Shown here: one piece after another, positions 46,428-55,942 of the stretch
Layout of the letters: each line of letters opens with the position of its first letter
Position numbering within the stretch: position 1 is the first letter of the stretch
Assembly (NCBI GenBank): GCA_022072445.1
Contig: JAJVHV010000013.1
Span: forward strand, 53,528 to 117,527
Reading direction: 5' to 3'
DNA length: 64,000 nucleotides
Source: Phycisphaerae bacterium
GTDB lineage: Bacteria; Planctomycetota; Phycisphaerae; UBA1845; Fen-1342
Made by a program: the position numbers and the translations under genes
Notes under the pieces: generated by a model
What the model saw: the letters and a program-made list of their open reading frames with translations, nothing else
Databases searched by the model: none
What the model was told of the DNA's origin: nothing

Positions 46428-47216
46428 CTACTTCTTCGTCTGCGCCTGGTGGCTGACCATCAGGTTCTTGTACGCCGGAATGTGATGGCCGAAGAGCTCG
46501 GCGAGCGGGACGGGGCCGTCGCCGCTGCGCCAGTCGCGTTTGAGTTCGCAGGCGACGGCGAACCAGTTGGTGATGATGGCTCCGGCGTGGGCCATGCGGG
46601 TGATGGCGGCGTCGCGGACGGCGGGGTTGAAGGTGCCGCTGGCGTCGGCGACGACGAAGACTTCGAAGCCCTCGTCGAGCGCGGAGAGGACGGGGAACGC
46701 GACGCAGACATCGGTGACGACGCCGGCGATGATGATCTGTTTGCGGCCGGTGGCCTTGACGGCCTTGACGAAGTCCTCGTTGTCCCAGGCATTGATCTGT
46801 CCGGGACGGGCGATGTAGGGCGCGTCGGGGAACATCTGACGCAGGTCGGGGAGCAGCGGGCCGTTGGGGCCGGCTTCGGCGCTGGTGGTGAGGATGGTGG
46901 GCAGCTTGAAGAGTTTGCCGGTGGCGGCCAGAGCCAGCACGTTGTTCTTGAATTCGTCGGGTCCGTAATCCTGCACGAGCGAGAGCAGGCCGGTCTGGTG
47001 GTCGACGAGCAGCAGCACGGCCTGGTCGGTCGAGAGCCTGGCGCGGCTGTTCGCGGGTCGCGGGGCTGGGGTGGTGCCCGCGGCGCCGCTCTGCGCCAGG
47101 GCGCGGCCGACGGGCGGTTCGGCCGCCAGAAACGCGGACAGCAGCGCCGCGGCGGCGAGAGACGAGACGGCGGGGATGGTCCAACTGCGACTTGCGATGC
47201 GTGCGGTGAGGGTCAT
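46428..47216 (-). CDS. Exported cysteine hydrolase (isochorismatase/YcaC-like)
   Basis: A 262-residue protein with AGGAG eight bases before ATG 47216. An N-terminal signal (WTIPAVSSLAAAALLSAFLA) is followed by a cysteine-hydrolase domain: QAVLLLVDHQTGLLSLVQDY (catalytic Asp), Lys in AVKATGRKQIIIAG, and catalytic Cys in GVVTDVCVAFPVLSALDEGF. These three residues match the isochorismatase/YcaC triad. The substrate is unknown; nicotinamide, ureido or isochorismate-type compounds are handled by relatives. Most YcaC proteins are cytoplasmic, so the signal peptide is unusual. It diverges from the permease pair at 47395. Confidence 0.82.
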   Translation of the reverse strand: MTLTARIASRSWTIPAVSSLAAAALLSAFLAAEPPVGRALAQSGAAGTTPAPRPANSRARLSTDQAVLLLVDHQTGLLSLVQDYGPDEFKNNVLALAATGKLFKLPTILTTSAEAGPNGPLLPDLRQMFPDAPYIARPGQINAWDNEDFVKAVKATGRKQIIIAGVVTDVCVAFPVLSALDEGFEVFVVADASGTFNPAVRDAAITRMAHAGAIITNWFAVACELKRDWRSGDGPVPLAELFGHHIPAYKNLMVSHQAQTKK

Positions 47217-47394
47217 GGCGGAGCTCCTATCAGTCAATCGGCGTGCGGCTGGTGTGAAGAAAACGCGCCGAGTGCGGCGCGGCCCGAGTCTACGGGATAT
47301 GGTAGACCTGTTTGTCGTCGCGCGGCGCGCGGGCGTGCACTTTTTCGGTGCGGGTCCCTACAATCCGGCCGCGGCGGCAGAGGGAACCGGGACG

Positions 47395-48330
47395 ATGCTT
47401 GCATTCGCACTCAGGCGGTTGGCGCTTTTTCCGCTCCTGCTCTTCTGCGTCTACGCGCTGGCGGTGCTGCTGATCATGGCGGCGCCGGGCGACGGGCTGG
47501 AGAGCGCGGCCCGCGATCTGCCGCCGGAGGTGCTGGCGCAGAAGCGGATCGCGTTTAACTACGACCAGCACTGGGCGGTGCGCTATTTCTGGACGTGGCC
47601 GAAGCGGCTGGTATGGGACGGGGATCTGCCCGCGCATCAGTACGAAGACTGGACGGTCGTGGAGATTCTGCGGGCCGCGCTGCCGGTGTCGCTGCAGGTG
47701 GGGGTGCTGGGGCTGGGGCTGGCGATCGCGCTGGGCGTGAGCGTGGGGGTGGTGGCGGCGGCGAACCGCAACAGGCTGGTCGATCATCTGGCGGTCGGGC
47801 TGGGGGTGATCGGCATCTCGCTGCCGACGTTTGTCATTGGCGCCGGGCTGCTCCTAATCGTGGGGCTGTGGCTGCGGGCGGCACCGGTGGGCGGGTGGGG
47901 GCAGGCGTCACAGGCGCTCCTGCCGGCGATCGCCCTGGCTCTGCCCAGCGCCGCGTTCATCGCGCGGCTGACGCGCTCTTCGATGCTCGACGCGCTGGCC
48001 GAGGACTACGTCCGCACGGCGCGGGCCAAGGGCGTCGCGTCGTGGCGCGTGCTCTTCGAACACGCGCTGCGCAACGCGTTCGTGCCGGTGCTGGGGTATC
48101 TGGGGCCGACGGCGGCGTCGATTTTCACCGGCTCGTTCGTCGTCGAGCGCGTCTTCGCGGTTCCGGGGATGGGCACGCACGTGGTCGAGTCGATCAACAA
48201 CCGCGACCAGAGCCTGATCCTGGCGACGGTGCTGGTGTATGCGACGTTTCTGGCGGTGATGAACCTGCTGGTGGATCTGCTTTACGCGGCGGTCGACCCG
48301 CGCATCCGCGCGGTGGGAGCGCCGCGATGA
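47395..48330 (+). CDS. ABC transporter permease, OppB/DppB type
   Basis: A 311-residue integral membrane protein. ATG 47395 has AGAGGG upstream; the longer frame overlaps the divergent gene and is rejected. It begins MLAFALRRLALFPLLLF, with about six helices and the binding-protein-dependent EAA-like loop (DYVRTARAKGVASWRVLFEHALRNAFVPVLGYLG), as in dipeptide/nickel transporters. The stop overlaps the next gene (ATGA). No binding protein or ATPase gene is adjacent, so partners must lie elsewhere. Substrate unknown. Confidence 0.88.
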   Translation: MLAFALRRLALFPLLLFCVYALAVLLIMAAPGDGLESAARDLPPEVLAQKRIAFNYDQHWAVRYFWTWPKRLVWDGDLPAHQYEDWTVVEILRAALPVSLQVGVLGLGLAIALGVSVGVVAAANRNRLVDHLAVGLGVIGISLPTFVIGAGLLLIVGLWLRAAPVGGWGQASQALLPAIALALPSAAFIARLTRSSMLDALAEDYVRTARAKGVASWRVLFEHALRNAFVPVLGYLGPTAASIFTGSFVVERVFAVPGMGTHVVESINNRDQSLILATVLVYATFLAVMNLLVDLLYAAVDPRIRAVGAPR

Positions 48331-49211
48331 GCGCTGGGCTTCGCCCGCTTGCGGGGCTGGTCCGGCAGCCCGCGGCCTGCGCCGCCGGCGCGCTGCTGGT
48401 CGGCATGTTTCTGGTCTGCTTCGCGACGCTGCCGTGGACGGCCGGGGAGATGCGGCGCGTCGAGCTGCGCGGGGTGCGGCAGGCGCCGACGATGCGCCAT
48501 CCGCTGGGCACGGATGATCTGGGGCGGAGCCTGCTGGCGCGGACGCTCTATGGCGGCGCGATCTCGCTGGGGCTGGGGCTGGCCGCCGCGGTGGTGAGCG
48601 TGGGAATTGGCGTGTTGTATGGCGGCATTGCGGCGTACGCGGGCGGGCGCGTGGACAGTGTGATGATGCGGGCCGTGGACGTGCTCTATTCGCTTCCGTA
48701 CACGCTGCTGGTGATGCTGCTGACGGTCTCGGTCGGCCAGCGGCTCGAGGCGACCGGACTGGCGAATCGGGAGTGGGCGCGCTTCGTCGTGCTGGTGCTG
48801 GCGATCGGCGGCGTGAGCTGGCTGACGATGGCGCGCGTGGTGCGCGGGCAGGTGCTGTCGCTGCGCGAGCGGCCGTTTGTCGAGGCGGCCCGCGCCACGG
48901 GCGTTCCGCCGGCGGCGATTCTGGTGCGTCACATCCTGCCCAACACGGTCGGAACGGTGATCGTATTTGCGACCTTGACCGTGCCGCAGGCGATTCTCCA
49001 GGAATCGTTCCTGAGCTTTCTAGGCGTCGGCGTGCAGCCGCCGCAGGCGACGTGGGGCTCGCTGGCGGCGGATGGTGTGCGGGCGTTGAATCCGGTGGCG
49101 GTGGACTGGTGGCTGCTGGTCTTTCCGTGTGGGGCGCTGGCAGCGACGCTGTTGGCGCTCAATCTGGTGGGCGAAGGATTGCGCGACGTGCTGGACGTGC
49201 GGCGAGCGTAA
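48327..49211 (+). CDS. ABC transporter permease, OppC/DppC type
   Basis: A 294-residue membrane protein. HPLGTDDLGRSLLARTLYGG after the first helix and FVEAARATGVPPAAILVRHILPNTVGTVIVF (the EAA loop) are characteristic of OppC/DppC. FLSFLGVGVQPPQATWGSL near the C-terminus is also diagnostic. It is translationally coupled to the OppB-like gene by a four-base overlap, forming the channel heterodimer of a peptide or oligosaccharide importer. Confidence 0.9.
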   Translation: MSAGLRPLAGLVRQPAACAAGALLVGMFLVCFATLPWTAGEMRRVELRGVRQAPTMRHPLGTDDLGRSLLARTLYGGAISLGLGLAAAVVSVGIGVLYGGIAAYAGGRVDSVMMRAVDVLYSLPYTLLVMLLTVSVGQRLEATGLANREWARFVVLVLAIGGVSWLTMARVVRGQVLSLRERPFVEAARATGVPPAAILVRHILPNTVGTVIVFATLTVPQAILQESFLSFLGVGVQPPQATWGSLAADGVRALNPVAVDWWLLVFPCGALAATLLALNLVGEGLRDVLDVRRA

Positions 49212-49367
49212 TCTTCGAGCGCAGAATCACGGAGGTGCGAGTGCCTTGTCATCGGACCGGGCACCCAATTTCGCCGAGTCCGTTGGCAATTGCCGCTCGA
49301 AGCGCTCCCGTCCGATCCGGATTCGGAATGGGCATGTCGCGCGCGTAGCGAGCAGAAGAGTAAGACA

Positions 49368-49392
49368 GGCGCCCGGCGGAGTGCCGGGCGCC
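49368..49392 (-). terminator. Intrinsic-type terminator hairpin between convergent genes
   Basis: GGCGCCCGGC (49368-49377) and GCCGGGCGCC (49383-49392) form a perfect 10-bp stem with a GGAGT loop. Reading the minus strand it is followed by TGTCTTACTCTTC, moderately T-rich. It lies 67 bases after the stop of the subtilase gene and may also stop the plus-strand permease transcript. Confidence 0.65.
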
Positions 49393-49458
49393 CGCGTTCG
49401 AATCTCTCATCCGTGTACGGCGTATGGTGCCGACCGGAGACGACCAGACGACGACCGG

Positions 49459-51372
49459 TCAGGGCGCAAAGTACTGGATGTACAGTTGCGGCTGATAGCC
49501 GGCGATGCTGCCGGTCGCGAACTCCAGGAAGTCGGCGTTGCTGTCGTTGTCGTCGTCGGTGCTGAATCGCACGCGAAGCTGCGTGAAGCCGGTCTTGTTG
49601 ACCTGCGCCAGGCCGGTCGAGTTCAGGTTGCCCTGAGCATACAGGCCGGCGACCAGCGGGTTGTTGAGCGTGACGACCGCGCTGGCGCTGGCGGCGGCCT
49701 GGAAGTCGGCCGACTCGAGCGCTGTGTTGCCGTTGAATCCGCCGTTGCGGATGTCGGCGACCAGCGTACCGAGGGTGGACGTGTTACCCGAGGTTCGCGA
49801 GCAGTAGAGCTTGAGCTGCGCGGTCACGATCGTGGCGTTGTCCGGGATGCTCGAGGTATCGAAGGAGACGATCGAGACCCACTGCCGGCGGTCGTTCGCG
49901 TCGCCGACGCGCAGCGCATTGAGCGCGTCGATGGTTCCGCCGACGCCCGACACTTCGGTCGTTTCGCGGATGCGGCCGTCATGCGCCGCATTCGAGAGCG
50001 CGGTCAGGTCGCCCTGGTTGCCGCCGCCGGGAATTACCGCGGACGCCAGATTCAGGATGCCGCCCGTGACGGTGCGGCCCTGCATGCTGGCCGCCGGCCT
50101 CACACTGTTGAAGATCTGCTGACGGACCTGCGAATAGGTCCAACCCGGGTTGCGCTGATAGACCAGCGCGACGGCGCCGGACACGTGCGGCGTCGCCATC
50201 GACGTGCCGCTCAGGTAGGCATACGAGCTGCCCATGTACGTGCTGCGGATGTTGACGCCCGGTGCGCCGAGGTCGACCGAGACCGAGTTGTACTGCGAGA
50301 ACGACGCCTTGTTGTCGTTGTTGTCGGTCGCGGCGACCGAGATGATGTTGTCCAGGTCGTAGCGGGCCGGATAGCTGGCCTGCGAGCTGCCGTCGTTGCC
50401 GGCGGCGGCCACGAAGATGTGGCCGACCGACTTGGCGGCGTTGATCGCGTTATACAGGCTCTGCGAGAACCCGCCGCCGCCCCAACTGTTGTTGGAGACC
50501 TTGATAGCCTTGTTGGTGGCATACTGGACGGCCGAGATGGCGCCCGAGGTCGAGCCGCTGCCGCCCGAGCCCAGGAACTGAAGAATCGCGATCTTGCCGC
50601 GCCAGCAGACGCCCACCACGCCCGTGCCGTTGTTGCCCTCGGCCATGATCGTGCCGGCCGTGTGCGTACCGTGGCCGTTGCCGTCGTTGGGGTTGTTATC
50701 GTTCGAGTAGAAGTCCCAGCCGCGGATGTCGTCGATGTAGCCGTTGCCGTCATCGTCGACGCCGTTGCTCACTTCGCCAGGGTTGCTCCAGACGTTGGCG
50801 TCGAGGTCGGCGTGCGTGTACTGCATGCCGGTGTCGATGTCGGCCACCACGAAGTTCGGATCGCCGGTGATGATGTCCCAGCCTTCGGGGGCGTCGATGT
50901 CGGCGTCCGCGATGCCCGGGTCGCCGTTGACGGTCTGGCCGGTGTTGTGCAGGCCCCAGAGCGTGTTGAAGAAGGAATCGTTCGGCGTGACGAAGGTGTG
51001 GACGACGAAATCCGGCTCGGCGTATTCGACGCCCGGCAGGATGTTAAGAACGGCGATAATCGGCTCGATGGCGCCATCGACCGCGACGTGGAACAGGCCG
51101 GGGACGATGGTGTACTCCTGGATCACGTCGGCGCCGACGCTGGCGAGCGCGAGGTCGCGCGTCGTGTCGTCGGAATCCTCGGTGAATTGGACCAGGATCA
51201 GGCCCGGCATGTATTCCAGAGTCGGATCATCTTCAACGGCGAGCGTCGCCTTGGCGAGGGCGGGGTGCAGGTTGGGGAAGCGCTCGGCGGCGAGCTGGGC
51301 ATCGTCTGACGCGGCAGCCAGCGACGTCACGGCGGACGCCAGCAGGATTGCGAGAATACGGGACACTTTCAT
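49459..51372 (-). CDS. Secreted subtilisin-like serine protease (S8)
   Basis: A 637-residue protein. ATG 51372 with GAGAGAGG upstream opens a signal peptide (VSRILAILLASAVTSLAAA). A propeptide (about 20-120) is followed by the catalytic domain: Asp in VVADIDTGMQ near 174, His in GHGTHTAGTIM near 240, Asn in AAGNDGSS, Ser in SGTSMATPHVSG near 390. All four are intact. From about 480 a beta-rich DNRLRE/CBM-like domain follows (TIDALNALRVGDANDRRQWV, SIPDNATIVTAQLKLY). It ends without a dockerin-like tail. Probably a secreted nutritional or maturation protease. It has its own promoter (51546-51575) and a terminator. Confidence 0.93.
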   Translation of the reverse strand: MKVSRILAILLASAVTSLAAASDDAQLAAERFPNLHPALAKATLAVEDDPTLEYMPGLILVQFTEDSDDTTRDLALASVGADVIQEYTIVPGLFHVAVDGAIEPIIAVLNILPGVEYAEPDFVVHTFVTPNDSFFNTLWGLHNTGQTVNGDPGIADADIDAPEGWDIITGDPNFVVADIDTGMQYTHADLDANVWSNPGEVSNGVDDDGNGYIDDIRGWDFYSNDNNPNDGNGHGTHTAGTIMAEGNNGTGVVGVCWRGKIAILQFLGSGGSGSTSGAISAVQYATNKAIKVSNNSWGGGGFSQSLYNAINAAKSVGHIFVAAAGNDGSSQASYPARYDLDNIISVAATDNNDNKASFSQYNSVSVDLGAPGVNIRSTYMGSSYAYLSGTSMATPHVSGAVALVYQRNPGWTYSQVRQQIFNSVRPAASMQGRTVTGGILNLASAVIPGGGNQGDLTALSNAAHDGRIRETTEVSGVGGTIDALNALRVGDANDRRQWVSIVSFDTSSIPDNATIVTAQLKLYCSRTSGNTSTLGTLVADIRNGGFNGNTALESADFQAAASASAVVTLNNPLVAGLYAQGNLNSTGLAQVNKTGFTQLRVRFSTDDDNDSNADFLEFATGSIAGYQPQLYIQYFAP

Positions 51373-51725
51373 ACACCTCTCTCCTGATGAATGAGTGCGC
51401 GGCGGGACAACACTGACCCAGGGTGGTCGACCACCGTCATGCCTGCCCGACGCTCTGAACTGACCATGCATGAAGCGACTTGGATTGCCAAATCCAGCGC
51501 AACGCGAACCGGCGCTCCAGCACGCGCCAGCCCAATCCAGCTTATAGATTACCGGATCGGACGGCGTAGTGTCAATCAGCGCCGAGCGGGTGAAAGCGGG
51601 TGTGAAAGCGGCAATGCAGGAACGGCATCGGGGCTGTGCCGTTGCTCGGCCGCCGGAGGCGCGTGCCGCTTCACCGGCCGACCCGCGCGCTCACGTGCCC
51701 CGACGGTCCCAGGTTTGCAACGTCG
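51373..51725. other. 353-base intergenic region between moxR and the subtilase gene
   Basis: It contains the candidate promoter at 51546-51575 and an approximately 165-base leader. No gene, tRNA or repeat array was recognised. Confidence 0.5.
51546..51575 (-). promoter_or_regulatory. Candidate promoter of the subtilase gene
   Basis: On the minus strand, TTGACA (51575-51570) is perfect and TAATCT (51551-51546) follows after 18 bases. The start point would be near 51539, giving a leader of about 167 bases before ATG 51372. Confidence 0.5.
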
Positions 51726-52718
<993 letters not shown>

Positions 52719-53054
52719 GGTCACGGGGGTGGGACCTCCATAGTCTCGCGGCCGCTGGGCGCGTAGGTCGCTTGAACGCAGCGGACGGGGGAAAGTATCG
52801 CGGGAGGGCAAAAAATCAACGGATTCCATTTGCCTTCCGTGTTTTTCGGACGTAAACTACTCGTGTAGCTAAGATGAAGGGTGGCTTTGCCTCCCCGCAG
52901 GCGGACGTGAACAAGGGGTAAACCGTTCTCGTCAGGTTGCCCTCCCCTGACGGGATTGCCGGGCTTCGATGCGCCGATGCGTCGAGCTGTGCTGGGACCC
53001 TGTAACGCTCGTCCGCCTGCATTCTTTTTCACTATCGCTCCCGGCCGCCGCGTC
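52719..53054. other. Intergenic region between RNase HI and moxR genes
   Basis: A weak inverted repeat CGTCAGG/CCTGACG (52930-52952, nine-base loop) is the only structure seen; it could end the RNase HI transcript, whose stop is at 53055. No gene is supported. Confidence 0.4.
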
Positions 53055-53837
53055 TTACACCCTGCCGTTCTTTCCGCAGCCAGGCTCAACCTTCATGGTC
53101 GCGCCGCAATCCGACTTTTTGCAGCGCACGGTCATAGGGGGGATGTTGGAGAATTCCTGCGACGAGGTCGCCAGCGCTGCGAGCACGGTCGGGAGCAAGG
53201 CGTGAGCCGCGTGGACGCAGATGGCTGCGGGCAAAGCGGGACCGATTTCGCACTCGCCGAACCCGCACCCATCCGCCGGGCACGCTTCCGGTGCCGGCGA
53301 TTGGGTGACGGTCACCCGGACGGTCCGTGTCGGATGGGACAGGGAAGCGGCCGTATTGGGCTGGCCGGGCGCGGCGTCGGCGGGTTGCGGCGTTGCGAAG
53401 GGGCGAATGCCGCGGTTGTGCCGGTCGGTCTCGACGGTGTCGGCGCCGCGGTCGAGGGTCTGATTGACGAGAGCGTCGGCGCGACGGTTGCGCTCGCGCG
53501 GCACGTGCTGGAGCGTCCAGTTGTCGACTTTCAGCAGGAGCGCCTGCGCTTCGCGATAGAGCGGCTCGAGGCCGGCGTTCTTGACCTTGTACTCGCCGCG
53601 AATCTGCCGCACGAGCAGTTCGCTGTCGGAGAAGACGGCGATGTCGCTCTCCGCGTTGGCGATGGCCCACTTAAGCGCCAGGACGAGAGCCTGATATTCG
53701 GCGGCGTTATTGGTCTGGCGGCCGAGAAAGTAGCCGGCCTCGAAGACGGCGACGCCGTCGCGCTCGATGACGACCGCGGCGGCGGCCGGTCCGGGGTTGC
53801 CGCGCGAGCCGCCGTCAATGTGGATGGTGAGCGGCAC
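53055..53837 (-). CDS. Ribonuclease HI-family protein with Cys-rich C-terminal extension
   Basis: A 260-residue protein. Residues 1-130 are a compact RNase H fold of the archaeal/Sulfolobus-like type: IHIDGGSRGNPGPAAAAVVI (first Asp), NNAAEYQALVLAL (Glu), VFSDSELLVRQIRGEYKVKN (Asp), and RNRRADALVNQTLD (last Asp). All metal ligands are kept, so it should cut RNA in RNA-DNA hybrids. Residues 135-260 are a low-complexity linker, then a Cys-containing tail (CPADGCGFGEC, VRCKKSDCGATMKVEPGCG) that could form a zinc site. It lies 13 bases after the zinc-ribbon gene at 53851, in one operon, a pairing common in bacteria. Confidence 0.88.
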   Translation of the reverse strand: MPLTIHIDGGSRGNPGPAAAAVVIERDGVAVFEAGYFLGRQTNNAAEYQALVLALKWAIANAESDIAVFSDSELLVRQIRGEYKVKNAGLEPLYREAQALLLKVDNWTLQHVPRERNRRADALVNQTLDRGADTVETDRHNRGIRPFATPQPADAAPGQPNTAASLSHPTRTVRVTVTQSPAPEACPADGCGFGECEIGPALPAAICVHAAHALLPTVLAALATSSQEFSNIPPMTVRCKKSDCGATMKVEPGCGKNGRV

Positions 53838-53850
53838 CGGTGGTCTGGGC

Positions 53851-54582
53851 CTAGCGATCGGAGTCGACGTAAAGGATGCGGCCGCAGTTCGAGCATTGCT
53901 GAACTTCGTCGCGCGTCACGACGGCGTTGTAGCGCTGGGCGTTGATCGACATGTTGCAGCCCTCGCAGACGAATTCGTCGCGGCGGGGATGGGTGCGGAC
54001 GATGCGCGCCATGGCCTCGCCCCCGTAGCGTTCCGACATGCGTTCGAAGAGCCCGCGGCTCTTGGCGTCGATGCGGGCCGCGGCGGCGTCGCGCTGTGCC
54101 ACGAGGCGGGTGAGGCGATCGTTGAATGACGCGCGAGTTTTTTCGAGCTGCTGCTGCAAGTCCTCGCGCCGCGCGATCTCGTTGATTTCGATCTGCTGTT
54201 GCGCGGCGAGGTCGGCCTTGCCCTGATCGACGGCGACGAGTTTTTCCATGACGGAGTTTTCGAGCCGGCCGACGTCGGCCTTTTCGGTGTTGAGCTGGGC
54301 GAGGACGGCGGCGTATTCCTTGTTGGTCTTCACCGAGTTGAGCGCCTCGCGCAGCTTCCCCATGTTGGCGGTGCGGGTCTTCAGGTCCAGATCGTGGGAG
54401 TCGGCATCGCGCTGCAGATCGTGCAGGCGATGTCGCACCGATTCGATCACCCGCCCGAGCTCGTCCAGCTTTCTCTTTTGCGCCTCGACGGCGCGCTCGC
54501 GCCGCCCGATTTGCTGCTGCACGTCGATGACCTGAAGCTCGAGCTGTTGCAGCTCGCGCAGAGCCTGCAGCGTCGGCCCCAT
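53851..54582 (-). CDS. CT398-like coiled-coil protein with C4 zinc ribbon
   Basis: A 243-residue protein with GGAGG nine bases before ATG 54582. Residues 1-180 are a long coiled coil (LQQLELQVIDVQQQIGRRER, NSVKTNKEYAAVLAQLNTEK). The C-terminus is a treble-clef-like zinc ribbon, FVCEGCNMSINAQ then QQCSNCGRILYVD, with four Cys. The family (CT398/DUF164-like) is often next to RNase HI, as here, and has been linked to sigma54 and nucleic-acid binding in chlamydiae. The function in this organism is unproven. Confidence 0.85.
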   Translation of the reverse strand: MGPTLQALRELQQLELQVIDVQQQIGRRERAVEAQKRKLDELGRVIESVRHRLHDLQRDADSHDLDLKTRTANMGKLREALNSVKTNKEYAAVLAQLNTEKADVGRLENSVMEKLVAVDQGKADLAAQQQIEINEIARREDLQQQLEKTRASFNDRLTRLVAQRDAAAARIDAKSRGLFERMSERYGGEAMARIVRTHPRRDEFVCEGCNMSINAQRYNAVVTRDEVQQCSNCGRILYVDSDR

Positions 54583-54704
54583 GCACGTCCTCCGTTCGGC
54601 CGTCAACGCCGAGCAGCGTATTATCGTCAAACGCGGCCGCGGTTCAAGCGCGCCGGCCGGGAGCATCCGGGCCCCGGCGAAATCGAGCCGCGTGGGCGCG
54701 AAAA

Positions 54705-55847
54705 TCACCCGGGCACGATCGCGGCCTTCGTGGTTTCCCACGCCGCGACCGCCGCCAACGCCTCGTTCACCTCGTCCAGCCGAAAGCGATGGCTGATCAG
54801 CTCGGCGAACGGGTACTCCGTCTGGCGGGTGCGCAGCAGTTGCAGCGCCTTGACCGTGTGGCGCGGTTCGCTGCCCCAGCTTCCGACCACGGTCAGCTCC
54901 TTTCGCGTGATGACGTGCGGATTGAGCAGGGTCGGGCCGGCGTCGCCGTAGTGGCCCAGCACGAGGTATCTGCCGCCGTCGCGACAGAGCTCCCAGCCCT
55001 CGGCGACGGCCCGCGGCTCGCCCACGCATTCGATCACGACGTCGGCACCGAGCCCGTTGGTCGCGTCCAGGACGCGCTGCCGGCGGTCGGCGGCGTCGCG
55101 CAGCTCGTCGAGGTCGATCGTGACGTCGGCCCCGAAACGCCGTGCCACTTCCAGCCGCTTGCCCGGCCCGCCGACCATGATCACCGGCCAGCAGCCCGCT
55201 TCCTTGGCCACGACCATGGCGGCCAGGCCGACCGGCCCGGCGCCCTGAATCACGCACGATTCACCCCACGTCAGACCCATCTTCTCCACGCCGTGCACGG
55301 CGGTCACCAGCGCGCAGCCCGCACCGACGACTGCCTCGGGCGGCAGGTCGTCGGGGAGACGGAAGACGGCGGCGCGGGCGTGGAGGTAGTGGTACTGGCC
55401 GTAGCCGCCGAACAGGTGGGGGCTCTGGTCGCAGGCGGTGCTGACGCCATACGCCTTGCGGCGGCTGCAGCGGGTTGGGATTCGGGCGACGCGGCAGTAG
55501 TAACACTCGTCGCACCAGAGCCCGACGCTCCAGGTGACGCGGTCGCCGACGGCGAGCTCCCGGCCGGTCCAGTCGCGGCGTGGGGCCGGGAGAGCGACGA
55601 TGGTGCCGACCGACTCGTGGCCCATGATGAGCGGCAGGGGAATCGGCAACTGGCCGCGGTGTAGGTGCACGTCGGTGCCGCACATGCCGGCCAGATCGAC
55701 GCGCACCAGCAGATCGCCGGCCGGCAGCGCGCGCGGCAGCGGAAAGGTCTGCACTTCGATCGGGCGCTGAAAGCCGGTCATGACCGCGGCCCGACAGTCC
55801 GCTGGCAGGGTGGTGGGCGCCACGCTGGTCGTGCTTTCACGTTTCAC
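54705..55847 (-). CDS. Zinc-dependent alcohol/polyol dehydrogenase (MDR family)
   Basis: A 380-residue medium-chain dehydrogenase. GTG 55847 is chosen because AGAGGTGAT lies just upstream; ATG 55916 would add 23 residues of low complexity. Catalytic zinc Cys/Asp in AGMCGTDVHLHRGQ and His in GHESVG are present. The structural zinc cluster CDECYYCRVARIPTRC is complete. The NAD(P) site is GAGPVGLAAMV with VGGPGKRLEVARRFGADVTI. Substrates of close relatives include sorbitol, threonine and glutathione-bound aldehydes; none can be assigned here. It stands alone. Confidence 0.9.
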   Translation of the reverse strand: MKRESTTSVAPTTLPADCRAAVMTGFQRPIEVQTFPLPRALPAGDLLVRVDLAGMCGTDVHLHRGQLPIPLPLIMGHESVGTIVALPAPRRDWTGRELAVGDRVTWSVGLWCDECYYCRVARIPTRCSRRKAYGVSTACDQSPHLFGGYGQYHYLHARAAVFRLPDDLPPEAVVGAGCALVTAVHGVEKMGLTWGESCVIQGAGPVGLAAMVVAKEAGCWPVIMVGGPGKRLEVARRFGADVTIDLDELRDAADRRQRVLDATNGLGADVVIECVGEPRAVAEGWELCRDGGRYLVLGHYGDAGPTLLNPHVITRKELTVVGSWGSEPRHTVKALQLLRTRQTEYPFAELISHRFRLDEVNEALAAVAAWETTKAAIVPG

Positions 55848-55942
55848 GGCATCACCTCTCACCTTCCGGCCACCTGGCGGGGCCGCGGCCGGCGCGGGCC
55901 GGACCGTGGTTGTCATGAGTCTACGCGATCGCCGCTTGCGGG

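Noticed and set aside
49129..51309. A 726-codon plus-strand frame opposite the subtilase gene
   Set aside because: Composition is that of a shadow frame and the protease on the other strand has all catalytic residues.
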